Shown here: piece by piece, positions 53,081 to 61,149 of the stretch
Numbering within the stretch: position 1 is the first letter of the stretch
Layout: each line of letters begins with the position of its first letter
Assembly (NCBI RefSeq): GCF_001426505.1
Contig: NZ_LMEV01000017.1
Span: forward strand, 1,620,594 to 1,684,593
DNA from: Variovorax sp. Root473
Lineage (GTDB): Bacteria > Pseudomonadota > Gammaproteobacteria > Burkholderiales > Burkholderiaceae_C
Reading direction: 5' to 3'
Length of the DNA: 64,000 bases
Notes under the pieces: model-generated
What the model saw: the letters and a program-made list of their open reading frames with translations, nothing else
What the model was told of the DNA's origin: nothing
Database searches by the model: none
Made by a program: the position numbers and the translations under genes

Positions 53081-53108
53081 CAGCCGCTCCCTTTCCCCTC
53101 ATCCGCCT

Positions 53109-53936
53109 GTGAACTTCACCGCCCTGCTCGACCCGCTCCTGATCGCCGAACTCGCCGCGCTCGGCCTGGGCACCGGTTTCCTCGCGGGCCTCTTGGGCAT
53201 CGGCGGCGGCATGCTGATGGTGCCGTTCATCACGATCATCATGGGCCAGCGCGGCGTGCCGGCCGACCTGGCGGTGAAGATGGCGATCGCGACCTCGATG
53301 GCGACGATCATCTTCACGTCGGTATCGAGCGTGCGCGCGCACCACCAGCGCGGCGCGGTGCGCTGGGACATCGTGCAGCGCCTGGCGCCCGGCATCGTGA
53401 TCGGCAGCCTCGCGGGCAGCCTGGGCGTGTTCGCGCTGCTCAAGGGCACGGCGCTGGCCATCTTCTTCGCGCTGTTCGTGGGCTTCTCGGCCACGCAGAT
53501 GTTCCTCGACAAGAAGCCCAAGCCGGCACGCCAGATGCCGGGCACCGGCGGCCAGTTGGCGGCGGGCGGCGTCATCGGCTTCATCTCGGGCCTGGTCGGC
53601 GCGGGCGGTGGCTTCATCAGCGTGCCGTTCATGACCTGGTGCAACGTCGCGATCCACAACGCGGTGGCGACCAGCGCGGCGCTGGGCTTTCCGATCGCGG
53701 TGGCCAACGTGCTGGGCTATGTGCTCAGCGGCCAGTCGGTCCAGGGCCTGCCGGCCGGCGCCTTCGGCTACATCTGGCTGCCCGCGCTCGTGGTGATCGC
53801 GGCCTGCAGCGTGTTCACCGCCCCGCTGGGCGCGAAGGCCGCACACAGCCTGCCGGTGAAGAAGCTCAAGCGCGTGTTCGCGAGCATCCTGTACCTGCTG
53901 GCCGCCTACATGCTCTGGAAGGGCCTGCGCGGCTGA
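53109..53936 (+). CDS. TauE/SafE-family sulfite/anion exporter
   Basis: A 275-aa inner-membrane protein with about eight membrane segments; it has the family repeats GLGTGFLAGLLGIGGGMLMVPFI and VIGFISGLVGAGGGFISVPFMTW. The family exports sulfite, sulfoacetate or similar organosulfur anions. The next gene, a universal stress protein, is on the same strand 73 bp away. Specific substrate unknown. Confidence 0.9.
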   Translation: MNFTALLDPLLIAELAALGLGTGFLAGLLGIGGGMLMVPFITIIMGQRGVPADLAVKMAIATSMATIIFTSVSSVRAHHQRGAVRWDIVQRLAPGIVIGSLAGSLGVFALLKGTALAIFFALFVGFSATQMFLDKKPKPARQMPGTGGQLAAGGVIGFISGLVGAGGGFISVPFMTWCNVAIHNAVATSAALGFPIAVANVLGYVLSGQSVQGLPAGAFGYIWLPALVVIAACSVFTAPLGAKAAHSLPVKKLKRVFASILYLLAAYMLWKGLRG

Positions 53937-54009
53937 GGCATATCAAAGACTCCCCGGCTTTCCTGTGCCATCCTATGCAGCACTTGTTCATCGTCGTAGA
54001 AGGAAAGCC

Positions 54010-54435
54010 ATGAAAATTCTCATCGCAGTCGACGGCAGCGCCTACACGCAAAAAGCCCTCAACTACCTGCTGACCCACCGCACCATGTTCGTGGACAGCC
54101 ATGAACTGGTGGTGGTGAACGTCTGCACCGGCATCTCCGGACACGTGGCACGACACCTCAGCAAGGAAATCGTTGCCGATTACTACGCCGAGGAAAACGC
54201 CAAGGTGCTCGACCCGGTGAAGGCCTGGTTCGCCGAGAAGGGCATCGCCAACTTCACCGCCGACGCGCGCCACGGTCACGCGGCCGAGGAAATCCTCAAG
54301 TCGGCCACCGAATCGAAGGCCGAGCTGATCGTGCTCGGCACGCACGGCCACGGCATCCTGGGCCGCGCGCTGATGGGTTCGGTCGCGACCAAGGTCGTGG
54401 CCGAGACCGACATCTCGGTGCTGCTGGTCCAGTAG
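54010..54435 (+). CDS. Universal stress protein, UspA family
   Basis: A 141-aa single-domain Usp (ILIAVDGSAYTQKAL at the N-terminus; C-terminal ATP-loop GTHGHGILGRALMGSVATKVV with the G-x2-G-x9-G-[ST] pattern). The presence of the full nucleotide motif suggests ATP binding. The ATG follows AAGGAAAGCC at a good spacing. An ORF extension 15 codons upstream lacks this support. Confidence 0.92.
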   Translation: MKILIAVDGSAYTQKALNYLLTHRTMFVDSHELVVVNVCTGISGHVARHLSKEIVADYYAEENAKVLDPVKAWFAEKGIANFTADARHGHAAEEILKSATESKAELIVLGTHGHGILGRALMGSVATKVVAETDISVLLVQ

Positions 54436-54482
54436 TAAGAAGACCAGTCAACCCGGCAACGGCCGATGCGCCGTGGCCGCGG

Positions 54483-55448
54483 TCATTGCGGCGAGCGCTG
54501 CTGCCGCCATTCGCGCGGCGAACATCCGAAGCGCTCGCGAAACGCGCGGCTGAAATGCGCCGCGTCGTTGAACCCCCTCCCGTACGCGATCTCTCCCACG
54601 GGCCGCCCTGCCAGGCGCGGCTCCAGCAGGTCGCGGCTGCATGCGTCGAGCCGGCGCTCCCAGATGTACTGCGCGGGCGTCAGCGGCTCGCTCTTGAACA
54701 CGCGGTGGATGTGGCTCACCGACATGCCCAGCTGCGCCGCCAGCGTGCCCACCGACAGCGTCGGATCGGCCAGTTGCTCGTCGATGCGCTGCTTCACGCG
54801 CGCGAGGTGGTACGCCGTGAGCTTGCTGAGCGCCGGTGCGTGCGCGGCGGGCAGCGTCTGCAGGCCGGCCACGAGGATGTTCTGCACGCCATGGGCCACC
54901 GCCAGCGCCGAGGCCGGCTGCAGCGCGTCGAAGTCCTCGCGCAGCGTGCGGATCATGCCCAGCAGCAGGTGCCCCGCGCCCTCGCGCCCTGACACCGTGG
55001 TGGCCGTGAGCGCTTCGGTGTCGCGCAGTTCGCTGCGCAGCCGCTCGCCGGGCAGCTTGAGCACGATCTGCTCGAAGGGCTGGTCGAACAGCAGCTGGTA
55101 AGGCCGCGTGCTGTCGTACAGCGCGAAGTCGCCGGCGCCGAGCACGGCGTCGCGCCCGTCCTGGCGCACCACGCCCTGCCCGCGCGCCTGGATGCTCACG
55201 AGAAAACAGTCGTCGCTCGACGCAGCGATGTGGCCCGGCGTGCGCATCACCTTCTGCGCCCGCGAGGTCACGACCGACATGCCGAGGCCGGGCAGTGCGT
55301 GCTGGCGGATGCTGCCCTCGAAGTCGCCGCCGTCGCCGGTGCGCACCGCATCGCATTCGAGCTGCACGTAGACGTTGCAGATCATGTCGGTCCAGTACGC
55401 GAGCCGCTGGTCGCGCGGGACGGCAGCGGTGCTGAGCAAGGGGGTCAT
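54483..55448 (-). CDS. AraC-family regulator, NitR-like
   Basis: A 321-aa regulator with a sensor N-terminal half and a C-terminal AraC HTH pair (PTLSVGTLAAQLGMSVSHIHRVFKSEPLTPAQYIWERRLDACSRDL, then VGEIAYGRGFNDAAHFSRAFRERFGCSPREWR). It is divergent from the nitrilase gene, with a 179-bp shared promoter region. NitR of Rhodococcus is an AraC regulator in the same gene order, so this is likely its counterpart. Confidence 0.88.
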   Translation of the reverse strand: MTPLLSTAAVPRDQRLAYWTDMICNVYVQLECDAVRTGDGGDFEGSIRQHALPGLGMSVVTSRAQKVMRTPGHIAASSDDCFLVSIQARGQGVVRQDGRDAVLGAGDFALYDSTRPYQLLFDQPFEQIVLKLPGERLRSELRDTEALTATTVSGREGAGHLLLGMIRTLREDFDALQPASALAVAHGVQNILVAGLQTLPAAHAPALSKLTAYHLARVKQRIDEQLADPTLSVGTLAAQLGMSVSHIHRVFKSEPLTPAQYIWERRLDACSRDLLEPRLAGRPVGEIAYGRGFNDAAHFSRAFRERFGCSPREWRQQRSPQ

Positions 55449-55627
55449 TGGGGTCCTCGGAAGGCCTTCGCAAGGCACATGCAACGCTGGAACAAGAACG
55501 CCGCCAATCCGGGTCAAGGCGTTCCGGCGGCGCGAATTTACGCTTCATGCAACCCGCATGCCACCGCGCAAACCCGGTGCGCACAGTGGGGATTTTGTTA
55601 CGTTCATTGCCCCCTGGAGAACACCCC

Positions 55628-56632
55628 ATGCCGACCACCGTCCACCCCAAGCTCCGCGTCGCCGCCGTGCAGGCCGCGCCTGTTTTCCTCGACCTCGACG
55701 CCACCATCGACAAGACCATCGACCTCATGGCGCAGGCCGCGAAACAGGGCGTGCAGCTCATCGCCTTTCCCGAGACCTGGGTACCGGGCTACCCGTGGTG
55801 GGTCTGGCTCGATTCGCCGGCCTGGGGCATGCAGTTCGTGCAGCGCTACCACGACAACTCGCTGGTTATCGGCTCGCCCGAGTTCGAACGCCTGCAGGCG
55901 GCGACGCGCCAGCACAAGATCTGGCTGTCGCTCGGCTACAGCGAGAAAGCGGCGGGCAGCCTGTACATCGCGCAGGCGCTGATCGACGACCAGGGCCGCA
56001 CGGTGCAGACGCGCCGCAAGCTCAAGCCCACGCACGTGGAACGCACCGTGTTCGGCGAAGGCGACGGCGCCGACCTGCACGTGGTCCAGACGCCGCTGGG
56101 CAACATCGGCTCGCTGTGCTGCTGGGAACACCTGCAGCCACTGAGCAAGTACGCGATGTACGCGCAGAACGAGCAGATCCACTGCGGCGCATGGCCGAGC
56201 TTCTCGCTCTATCGCGGCGCGGCCTACGCGCTGGGCCACGAGGTCAACAACGCCGCGAGCCAGGTGTATGCGGTCGAGGGCGGCTGCTTCGTCATCGCGC
56301 CCTGCGCCACGGTGTCGAAGGCCATGAGCGAGCTGATGTGCACCGACGACGGCAAGCGGCAGATGCTGGGCGTCGGCGGCGGGCATGCGCGCATCTACGG
56401 CCCGGACGGTTCGCCACTGGGCACGCCGCTGGCCGAAGACGCCGAAGGCCTGGTGGTCGCCGACATCGACCTCGGCATGATCGCGCTCGCCAAGGCTGCG
56501 GCCGATCCGAGCGGTCACTATTCACGGCCCGACGTCACGCAGCTGCTGCTAAACAAGACGCGACGCACGCCCGTGGTGGTGCAGCTCACGCCGGAGCCCG
56601 AGGGCAGCGTGCCCGAGCCGATCGCAGCCTGA
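55628..56632 (+). CDS. Aliphatic/arylacetonitrile-type nitrilase
   Basis: A 334-aa cytoplasmic carbon-nitrogen hydrolase converting nitriles to carboxylic acid and ammonia. The catalytic triad is complete: E49 in AFPETWVPGYPWW, K133 in RRKLKPTHVERTVFGEGDG, and C165 in LCCWEHLQPL. The W-x-P-G-Y and CWEH patterns are those of nitrilases rather than amidases. ATG at 55628 follows GGAG with 8-nt spacing. It is 17 bp from the aldoxime dehydratase gene. Confidence 0.93.
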   Translation: MPTTVHPKLRVAAVQAAPVFLDLDATIDKTIDLMAQAAKQGVQLIAFPETWVPGYPWWVWLDSPAWGMQFVQRYHDNSLVIGSPEFERLQAATRQHKIWLSLGYSEKAAGSLYIAQALIDDQGRTVQTRRKLKPTHVERTVFGEGDGADLHVVQTPLGNIGSLCCWEHLQPLSKYAMYAQNEQIHCGAWPSFSLYRGAAYALGHEVNNAASQVYAVEGGCFVIAPCATVSKAMSELMCTDDGKRQMLGVGGGHARIYGPDGSPLGTPLAEDAEGLVVADIDLGMIALAKAAADPSGHYSRPDVTQLLLNKTRRTPVVVQLTPEPEGSVPEPIAA

Positions 56633-56649
56633 ACCGACGGAGCCGCCTC

Positions 56650-57714
56650 ATGGAATCGGCCATTCCCGAACACCTGTGCTGCCCGCGCACGCGCGAGCGC
56701 CGCATGGGCGACGACTACACCCCGCCCTACCCCGGCTGGTCGGCGCGCGCGCCCGTGGCGACGCAGCAGGTCGTGATGGGCTACTTCGGCGTGCAGTCGC
56801 GCGGGCCGGCGATGCAGGGCCGTGCCTGCGCCGCGCTCATGAAAATAGCCCGCGACTTCGCCCTGCCCGACGGCCCCGGCCACCACGACCTGACGCACTG
56901 CGTCGACGCCAACGGCTTCGACAACATGATCGCCATCGCCTACTGGCCCGACGCGGCGGCGTTCGCGCGCTGGTGTGCCACGCCCGCCATCGAAGCCTGG
57001 TGGAACGCCGACGAGCGCTTGCATGAAGGCCTCGGCTACTTCCGCGAAATCGCATCCCCGCGTGCGGCGCACTTCGAGACCCTGTTCAGCACGCCAGACC
57101 GCCTCGAGGGCATCGGCGTGGTGATGGGTGGTGTGAGCGGCGAACTGCAGGAGCACGGCTACTGGGGGTCGATGCGCGATCGACTCCCGCTCGCGCAGGC
57201 CGACGCGCTCGCGCCTTCGGGCACGCGCGCGGTGATCGCCGGTACGCCTGCACCGGGCCAGCGCGTGCGCATCGCGGGCCACACGCACCTCGCGATGATC
57301 CGTTCGGGCCAAGAATGGACCGAGACCACCGGCCAGGAACGCCAGCGCTACCTGGAAGACATGGCCCCGGTGCTGCGCCAAGGCATGGACTTCCTGCGCG
57401 ACCAGGGCCTGCCCATCGGTTGCTACAGCAACCGGTTCATGCACCACCTCGACGCGCACGGCGCACCGCTGCAGAAGTCCTTCGGCCTGAGCTACTGGCG
57501 CTCGCTGGCCGACATGGAGCACTGGGCCGAGTCGCACCCGACGCACGTCGCGATCTTCGGCAGCTTCATGCGCTACGTGCAGGCGCTGAACTTCGAGCTG
57601 CGCCTGCGCCTGTACCACGAGGTGTCGGTGCTCCAGGCCGACGAGCAAAGCTACGAGTACATCAACTGCCACGCGCGCAGCGGGCTGATGAACGGGCTCG
57701 CACCCGCCGCCTGA
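56650..57714 (+). CDS. oxd: Heme-dependent aldoxime dehydratase (phenylacetaldoxime-type)
   Basis: A 354-aa heme protein that dehydrates aldoximes (R-CH=N-OH) to nitriles. Every landmark residue matches Rhodococcus/Pseudomonas Oxd numbering: R178 in SMRDRLP, S219 in MIRSGQ, axial H299 in SHPTHVAIFGSF, and a distal catalytic histidine in LYHEVSVLQ (H323). The N-terminus (MESAIPEHLCCPRTRERRMGDDYTPPYP) is also family-typical. Together with the nitrilase it forms the aldoxime-nitrile route from aldoxime to carboxylic acid. Confidence 0.94.
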   Translation: MESAIPEHLCCPRTRERRMGDDYTPPYPGWSARAPVATQQVVMGYFGVQSRGPAMQGRACAALMKIARDFALPDGPGHHDLTHCVDANGFDNMIAIAYWPDAAAFARWCATPAIEAWWNADERLHEGLGYFREIASPRAAHFETLFSTPDRLEGIGVVMGGVSGELQEHGYWGSMRDRLPLAQADALAPSGTRAVIAGTPAPGQRVRIAGHTHLAMIRSGQEWTETTGQERQRYLEDMAPVLRQGMDFLRDQGLPIGCYSNRFMHHLDAHGAPLQKSFGLSYWRSLADMEHWAESHPTHVAIFGSFMRYVQALNFELRLRLYHEVSVLQADEQSYEYINCHARSGLMNGLAPAA

Positions 57715-57735
57715 AGCCCGGGCGCGCGGCGGAGC

Positions 57736-59283
57736 TCAGGCGGCGAACAGCCCCTTGTGCTCGGCGCGCAGCAGCGCCTTCTGCACCTTGCCCATCGTGT
57801 TGCGCGGCAGTTCCGGCACGACGAAGCAGCGCTTCGGGATCTTGAAGTTCGCCAGCTTGGCCTTGAGCTCGGCCACGATGGCGTCGGCGTCGATCGTGGC
57901 GCCGCCCTTGGGGATCACGATGGCCACGCCCACTTCGCCGAAGTCGGGGTGCGGCACGCCGATGACGGCGCTTTCGGCCACGCCGGCCATCTCGTTGATG
58001 TAGCCCTCGATCTCGGCCGGGTACACGTTGTAGCCGCCGCTGATGATCAGGTCCTTGCTGCGCCCGACGATGGTGATGTAGCCGCGCGCATCGATCTTGC
58101 CCACGTCGCCGGTCTTGAAGAAACCGTCGGCGGTGAACTCTTCCTTGGTCTTCTCGGGCATGCGCCAGTAGCCCGCGAACACGTTGGGGCCCTTCACCTG
58201 GATGCCGCCGATTTCGTCGACCGGCAGGTCCTTGCCCTCGTCGTCGCGCACGCGCAGCTGCACGCCGGGCAGCGCGAAGCCGACGGTGCCGCCGCGACGC
58301 TCCCCCTTCTTCGGGTCGTACGGGTTGGACGTGAGCATGGCGGTCTCGCTCATGCCGTAGCGCTCCAGGATCGTGTGGCCGGTGCGCTCACGCCACTCGT
58401 CGAAAGTCTCGATGAGCAGCGGCGCCGAGCCTGCGACGAACAGGCGCATGTTGCGCACTGCCTCGCGCGTGAGGCCCGGCTCGGCCAGCAGGCGCACGTA
58501 GAGCGTGGGCACGCCCATGAACACGGTGGCCTCGGGCAGCTTGGCGACGATGCGCCTGGGGTCGAACTTCGAGAACCACAGGATCTTGCTGCCGTTGAGC
58601 AGCGCACCGTGCAGCGCCACGAACAGGCCGTGCACGTGAAAGATGGGCAGCGCGTGGATCAGCACATCGCCCTTCGTCCAGCCCCAGTAGTCCTTGAGCA
58701 CTTCGGCGTTCGACAGCAGGTTGCGGTGCGTGAGCATCGCGCCCTTGCTGCGGCCCGTGGTGCCGCTGGTGTACAGGATGGCCGCCAGGTCATCCGGCTT
58801 CTTGGCAGCGACGGTATGGCGGTCGCTGCAGCGCGCCGCGGCGTTGAGCAGCGTGCCGGTGCGGTCGTCGTCCAGCGTGAACACATGGCGCGTGCCGGCC
58901 GCTTCGGCAATGGGGCGCACCCAGGCCGCATTGCGGCCGGTGCACACGACCACGGCGGGCTCGGCGTTGCCGATGAAGTACTCGATCTCGGCGCTCTGGT
59001 AGGCCGTGTTGAGCGGCAAGAACACGTAGCCCGCGCGCAGGGTCGCGAGATACAGCAGCATGGCTTCGACCGATTTCTCGACCTGCACGGCGACCCGCGC
59101 GCCCTTCTCGAGCTTCAGGCCGTCGAGCAGGTTGGCGATCATCGCGCTGGCGCGGTCGAGGTCGCGCCACGAATAGTGCAGGCCGTTGTCGGTCTCGACT
59201 GCGATGGCGTCGAGATCGGCAGGAAAGGCCGCGCGCAAGGCTGCGAACAGGTTGGCGTTGGGAGGAGAGGCTTTCTTCTTCAT
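57736..59283 (-). CDS. matB: Malonyl-CoA synthetase MatB
   Basis: A 515-aa acyl-adenylate ligase that loads malonate onto CoA. ANL motifs are AILYTSGTTGRSKGAML (P-loop), ERYGMSETAMLTSNPY, DGFFKTGDVGKID and NTMGKVQKALL with the catalytic C-terminal lysine. The LPIFHVHGLFVALHGALLNGSKILWF stretch is the malonate-binding MatB form. The start at MKKKASPP is preferred to an ORF start 17 codons upstream. It ends a minus operon that begins with the GntR regulator. Confidence 0.92.
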   Translation of the reverse strand: MKKKASPPNANLFAALRAAFPADLDAIAVETDNGLHYSWRDLDRASAMIANLLDGLKLEKGARVAVQVEKSVEAMLLYLATLRAGYVFLPLNTAYQSAEIEYFIGNAEPAVVVCTGRNAAWVRPIAEAAGTRHVFTLDDDRTGTLLNAAARCSDRHTVAAKKPDDLAAILYTSGTTGRSKGAMLTHRNLLSNAEVLKDYWGWTKGDVLIHALPIFHVHGLFVALHGALLNGSKILWFSKFDPRRIVAKLPEATVFMGVPTLYVRLLAEPGLTREAVRNMRLFVAGSAPLLIETFDEWRERTGHTILERYGMSETAMLTSNPYDPKKGERRGGTVGFALPGVQLRVRDDEGKDLPVDEIGGIQVKGPNVFAGYWRMPEKTKEEFTADGFFKTGDVGKIDARGYITIVGRSKDLIISGGYNVYPAEIEGYINEMAGVAESAVIGVPHPDFGEVGVAIVIPKGGATIDADAIVAELKAKLANFKIPKRCFVVPELPRNTMGKVQKALLRAEHKGLFAA

Positions 59284-59299
59284 CGGACAGCTCGGGAAG

Positions 59300-60073
59300 T
59301 CAAAAATTCGGGGTGCGCTTGGCCAGGAAGGCATCGATGCCTTCGCGGTGCTCGGGAGAGTTCGCGTAGTCGTAGGCCGTGGCCAGCAATTGCTGCGCCG
59401 CGGCCCCGCCCGCTTTCAGCGCGGTGAAGGTGGCCTTGTGCAGGCGCGCGGCCTGCGGCGACAGCGCCGCGATGCGCGCCGCATGCGCCTGCGCGGCGGC
59501 CGGCACCTCGGCGTCGGGCAGCACGTGCAGGAGAAAGCCCGCGTCGTACAGCCGCTGCGCGCCATGCACGCCGGCGGCCAGCAGCATGTCGCGCGCCAGC
59601 GCGTCGCCGATGGCGCCATGCACCAGCGCGGCTTCGCGCGGCGCCATCGGAAAGCCCAGCTTCGCGATCGGCGCGCCGAACTTCGACGACGCACCGGCCA
59701 GGCGGATGTCGCAGCAGCTGGCCATCTCGACGCCCGCGCCCATGCAGGCGCCTTCGATCTGCGCCACCAGCGGCAGCGGGCAGTCGAGCATCGCCTGCAA
59801 CGCGGCCCACACTTCGTTCTCGTGGAATTCGCGCAGGCTCGCCTCGTCGAAGCGGAACGAGGGGTACTCGGAGATGTCGCCGCCCGCGCAGAAGGCACCG
59901 CCCTCCCCGCGCACGACGACGCAGCGCAGCGCGGCGTCACCGTGCAGGCCGTCGAACACCGCGCGCAGCTCGCGCCACATGGTGCGCGTCATCGCGTTGA
60001 GGCGCCCCGGGTTCGACAGCGTGACGAACGCCACGGCGCCATCGCGGCGCAGCGAGACCTGCCGCTCGCTCAT
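59300..60073 (-). CDS. Enoyl-CoA hydratase/isomerase-family protein
   Basis: A 257-aa crotonase-fold protein. The oxyanion-hole motifs are GGAFCAGGDISEY and IEGACMGAGVEMASCCDIRLA. One catalytic glutamate site (A-P-R-E in MAPREAALV) is plausible, but the substrate is unknown. It is coupled to the upstream Bug gene by a 4-bp overlap inside a malonate-type operon. Not part of a standard mat cluster, so it may act on a malonyl-derived or substituted acyl-CoA. Confidence 0.87.
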   Translation of the reverse strand: MSERQVSLRRDGAVAFVTLSNPGRLNAMTRTMWRELRAVFDGLHGDAALRCVVVRGEGGAFCAGGDISEYPSFRFDEASLREFHENEVWAALQAMLDCPLPLVAQIEGACMGAGVEMASCCDIRLAGASSKFGAPIAKLGFPMAPREAALVHGAIGDALARDMLLAAGVHGAQRLYDAGFLLHVLPDAEVPAAAQAHAARIAALSPQAARLHKATFTALKAGGAAAQQLLATAYDYANSPEHREGIDAFLAKRTPNF

Positions 60074-61059
60074 TCGAGCTTGGCGCCCGAGGCCTTCACG
60101 ACGGTGGCCCATCGCTTGATCTCGGCGTTGACGAAGCGGCCGTAGGCGGCGTTCGTGACGTTCGGAATCTCTGAACCGTTCTGGGCCCAGATGGCCTTGA
60201 GTTCGTCGGTGGCGAGCGCCTTCTTCATCGTGTCGATGATCTGCGTCTGCGCTTCGGCCGGCGCGCCCTTGGGCGCCCACAGGCCGTACCAGGTGGTGAC
60301 GGTGTAGTCGGTCAGGCCCACTTCGGCGGCGCAGGGCACGTCGGGGAAGGCGGGGTTGCGCTTGGCACCGGCGACCATGAGCGCCTTGATGCGGCCGGCC
60401 TTGATGTGCTGCGCGGAAGAACCCAGGCCGTCGAACATCAGGTCGACATTGCCCGCGATCAGGTCGGACAGCGCGGGCCCCGCGCCGCGGTACGGGATGT
60501 GCGTGATGAAGGTGCCGGTCTGCAGCTTGAACAGTTCGCCCGCGAGGTGGTGCGAGGTGCCCGAGCCGGCCGATCCGTAGTTGAGCTTGCCGGGGTTGCG
60601 CTTGACCGTGGCGATCAGCTCCTGGATGGTCGCGGCCTGCACCCGCTTCGGGTTGACCACCACCACCTGCGGCACGTTGGCCAGCAGCATCAGGGGCACG
60701 AAGTCTTTTTCGAGGTCGTAGTCGAGCTTGGGGTAGATCGACGGTGCAATCGCGTGATGCACGGCGCCCATGAAGAGCGAGTAGCCGTCGGCCGGCAGCT
60801 TGGCCGCGATGCTCGCACCCACGGTGCCGCCGGCACCGCCGCGGTTGTCGATGACCAGCGTCTGGCCTGCCGCACGCGAGAACTGGGCCGACAGCGGGCG
60901 CGCGAAGGCGTCGGTGCCTCCGCCGGCCGGGAACGGCACCACCATGGTCACCGGCTTGGTCGGCCAGCCTTGGGCATGTACACCACCGCAAAGGGCCACG
61001 GCCCCTGCAGCGGCGGCCGCGCGCAGAACATCGCGTCGTTGAAAACTCTGTTGCGTCAT
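60070..61059 (-). CDS. Bug (TctC) family tripartite tricarboxylate substrate-binding protein
   Basis: A 329-aa periplasmic binding protein of the Bordetella uptake gene family, common in large numbers in Burkholderiales. The signal is a twin-arginine-like RRDVLRAAAAAGAVALCGG. The mature part starts WPTKPVTMVVPFPAGGGTDAFARPL with VIDNRGGAGGTVGASIAAK. No TctA/TctB membrane partners are present, so it is either an orphan receptor or uses shared partners. Its context suggests malonate or a related dicarboxylate as ligand. Confidence 0.88.
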   Translation of the reverse strand: MTQQSFQRRDVLRAAAAAGAVALCGGVHAQGWPTKPVTMVVPFPAGGGTDAFARPLSAQFSRAAGQTLVIDNRGGAGGTVGASIAAKLPADGYSLFMGAVHHAIAPSIYPKLDYDLEKDFVPLMLLANVPQVVVVNPKRVQAATIQELIATVKRNPGKLNYGSAGSGTSHHLAGELFKLQTGTFITHIPYRGAGPALSDLIAGNVDLMFDGLGSSAQHIKAGRIKALMVAGAKRNPAFPDVPCAAEVGLTDYTVTTWYGLWAPKGAPAEAQTQIIDTMKKALATDELKAIWAQNGSEIPNVTNAAYGRFVNAEIKRWATVVKASGAKLE

Positions 61060-61149
61060 CTGTCTTGTCTCCTGTCGTCGTTGTGGAAATTGCCGCCCTC
61101 CGGCGGTCAAGGTGCGGGCCGCAGCGCTGCCACGGCGAAGCGAACGGAC

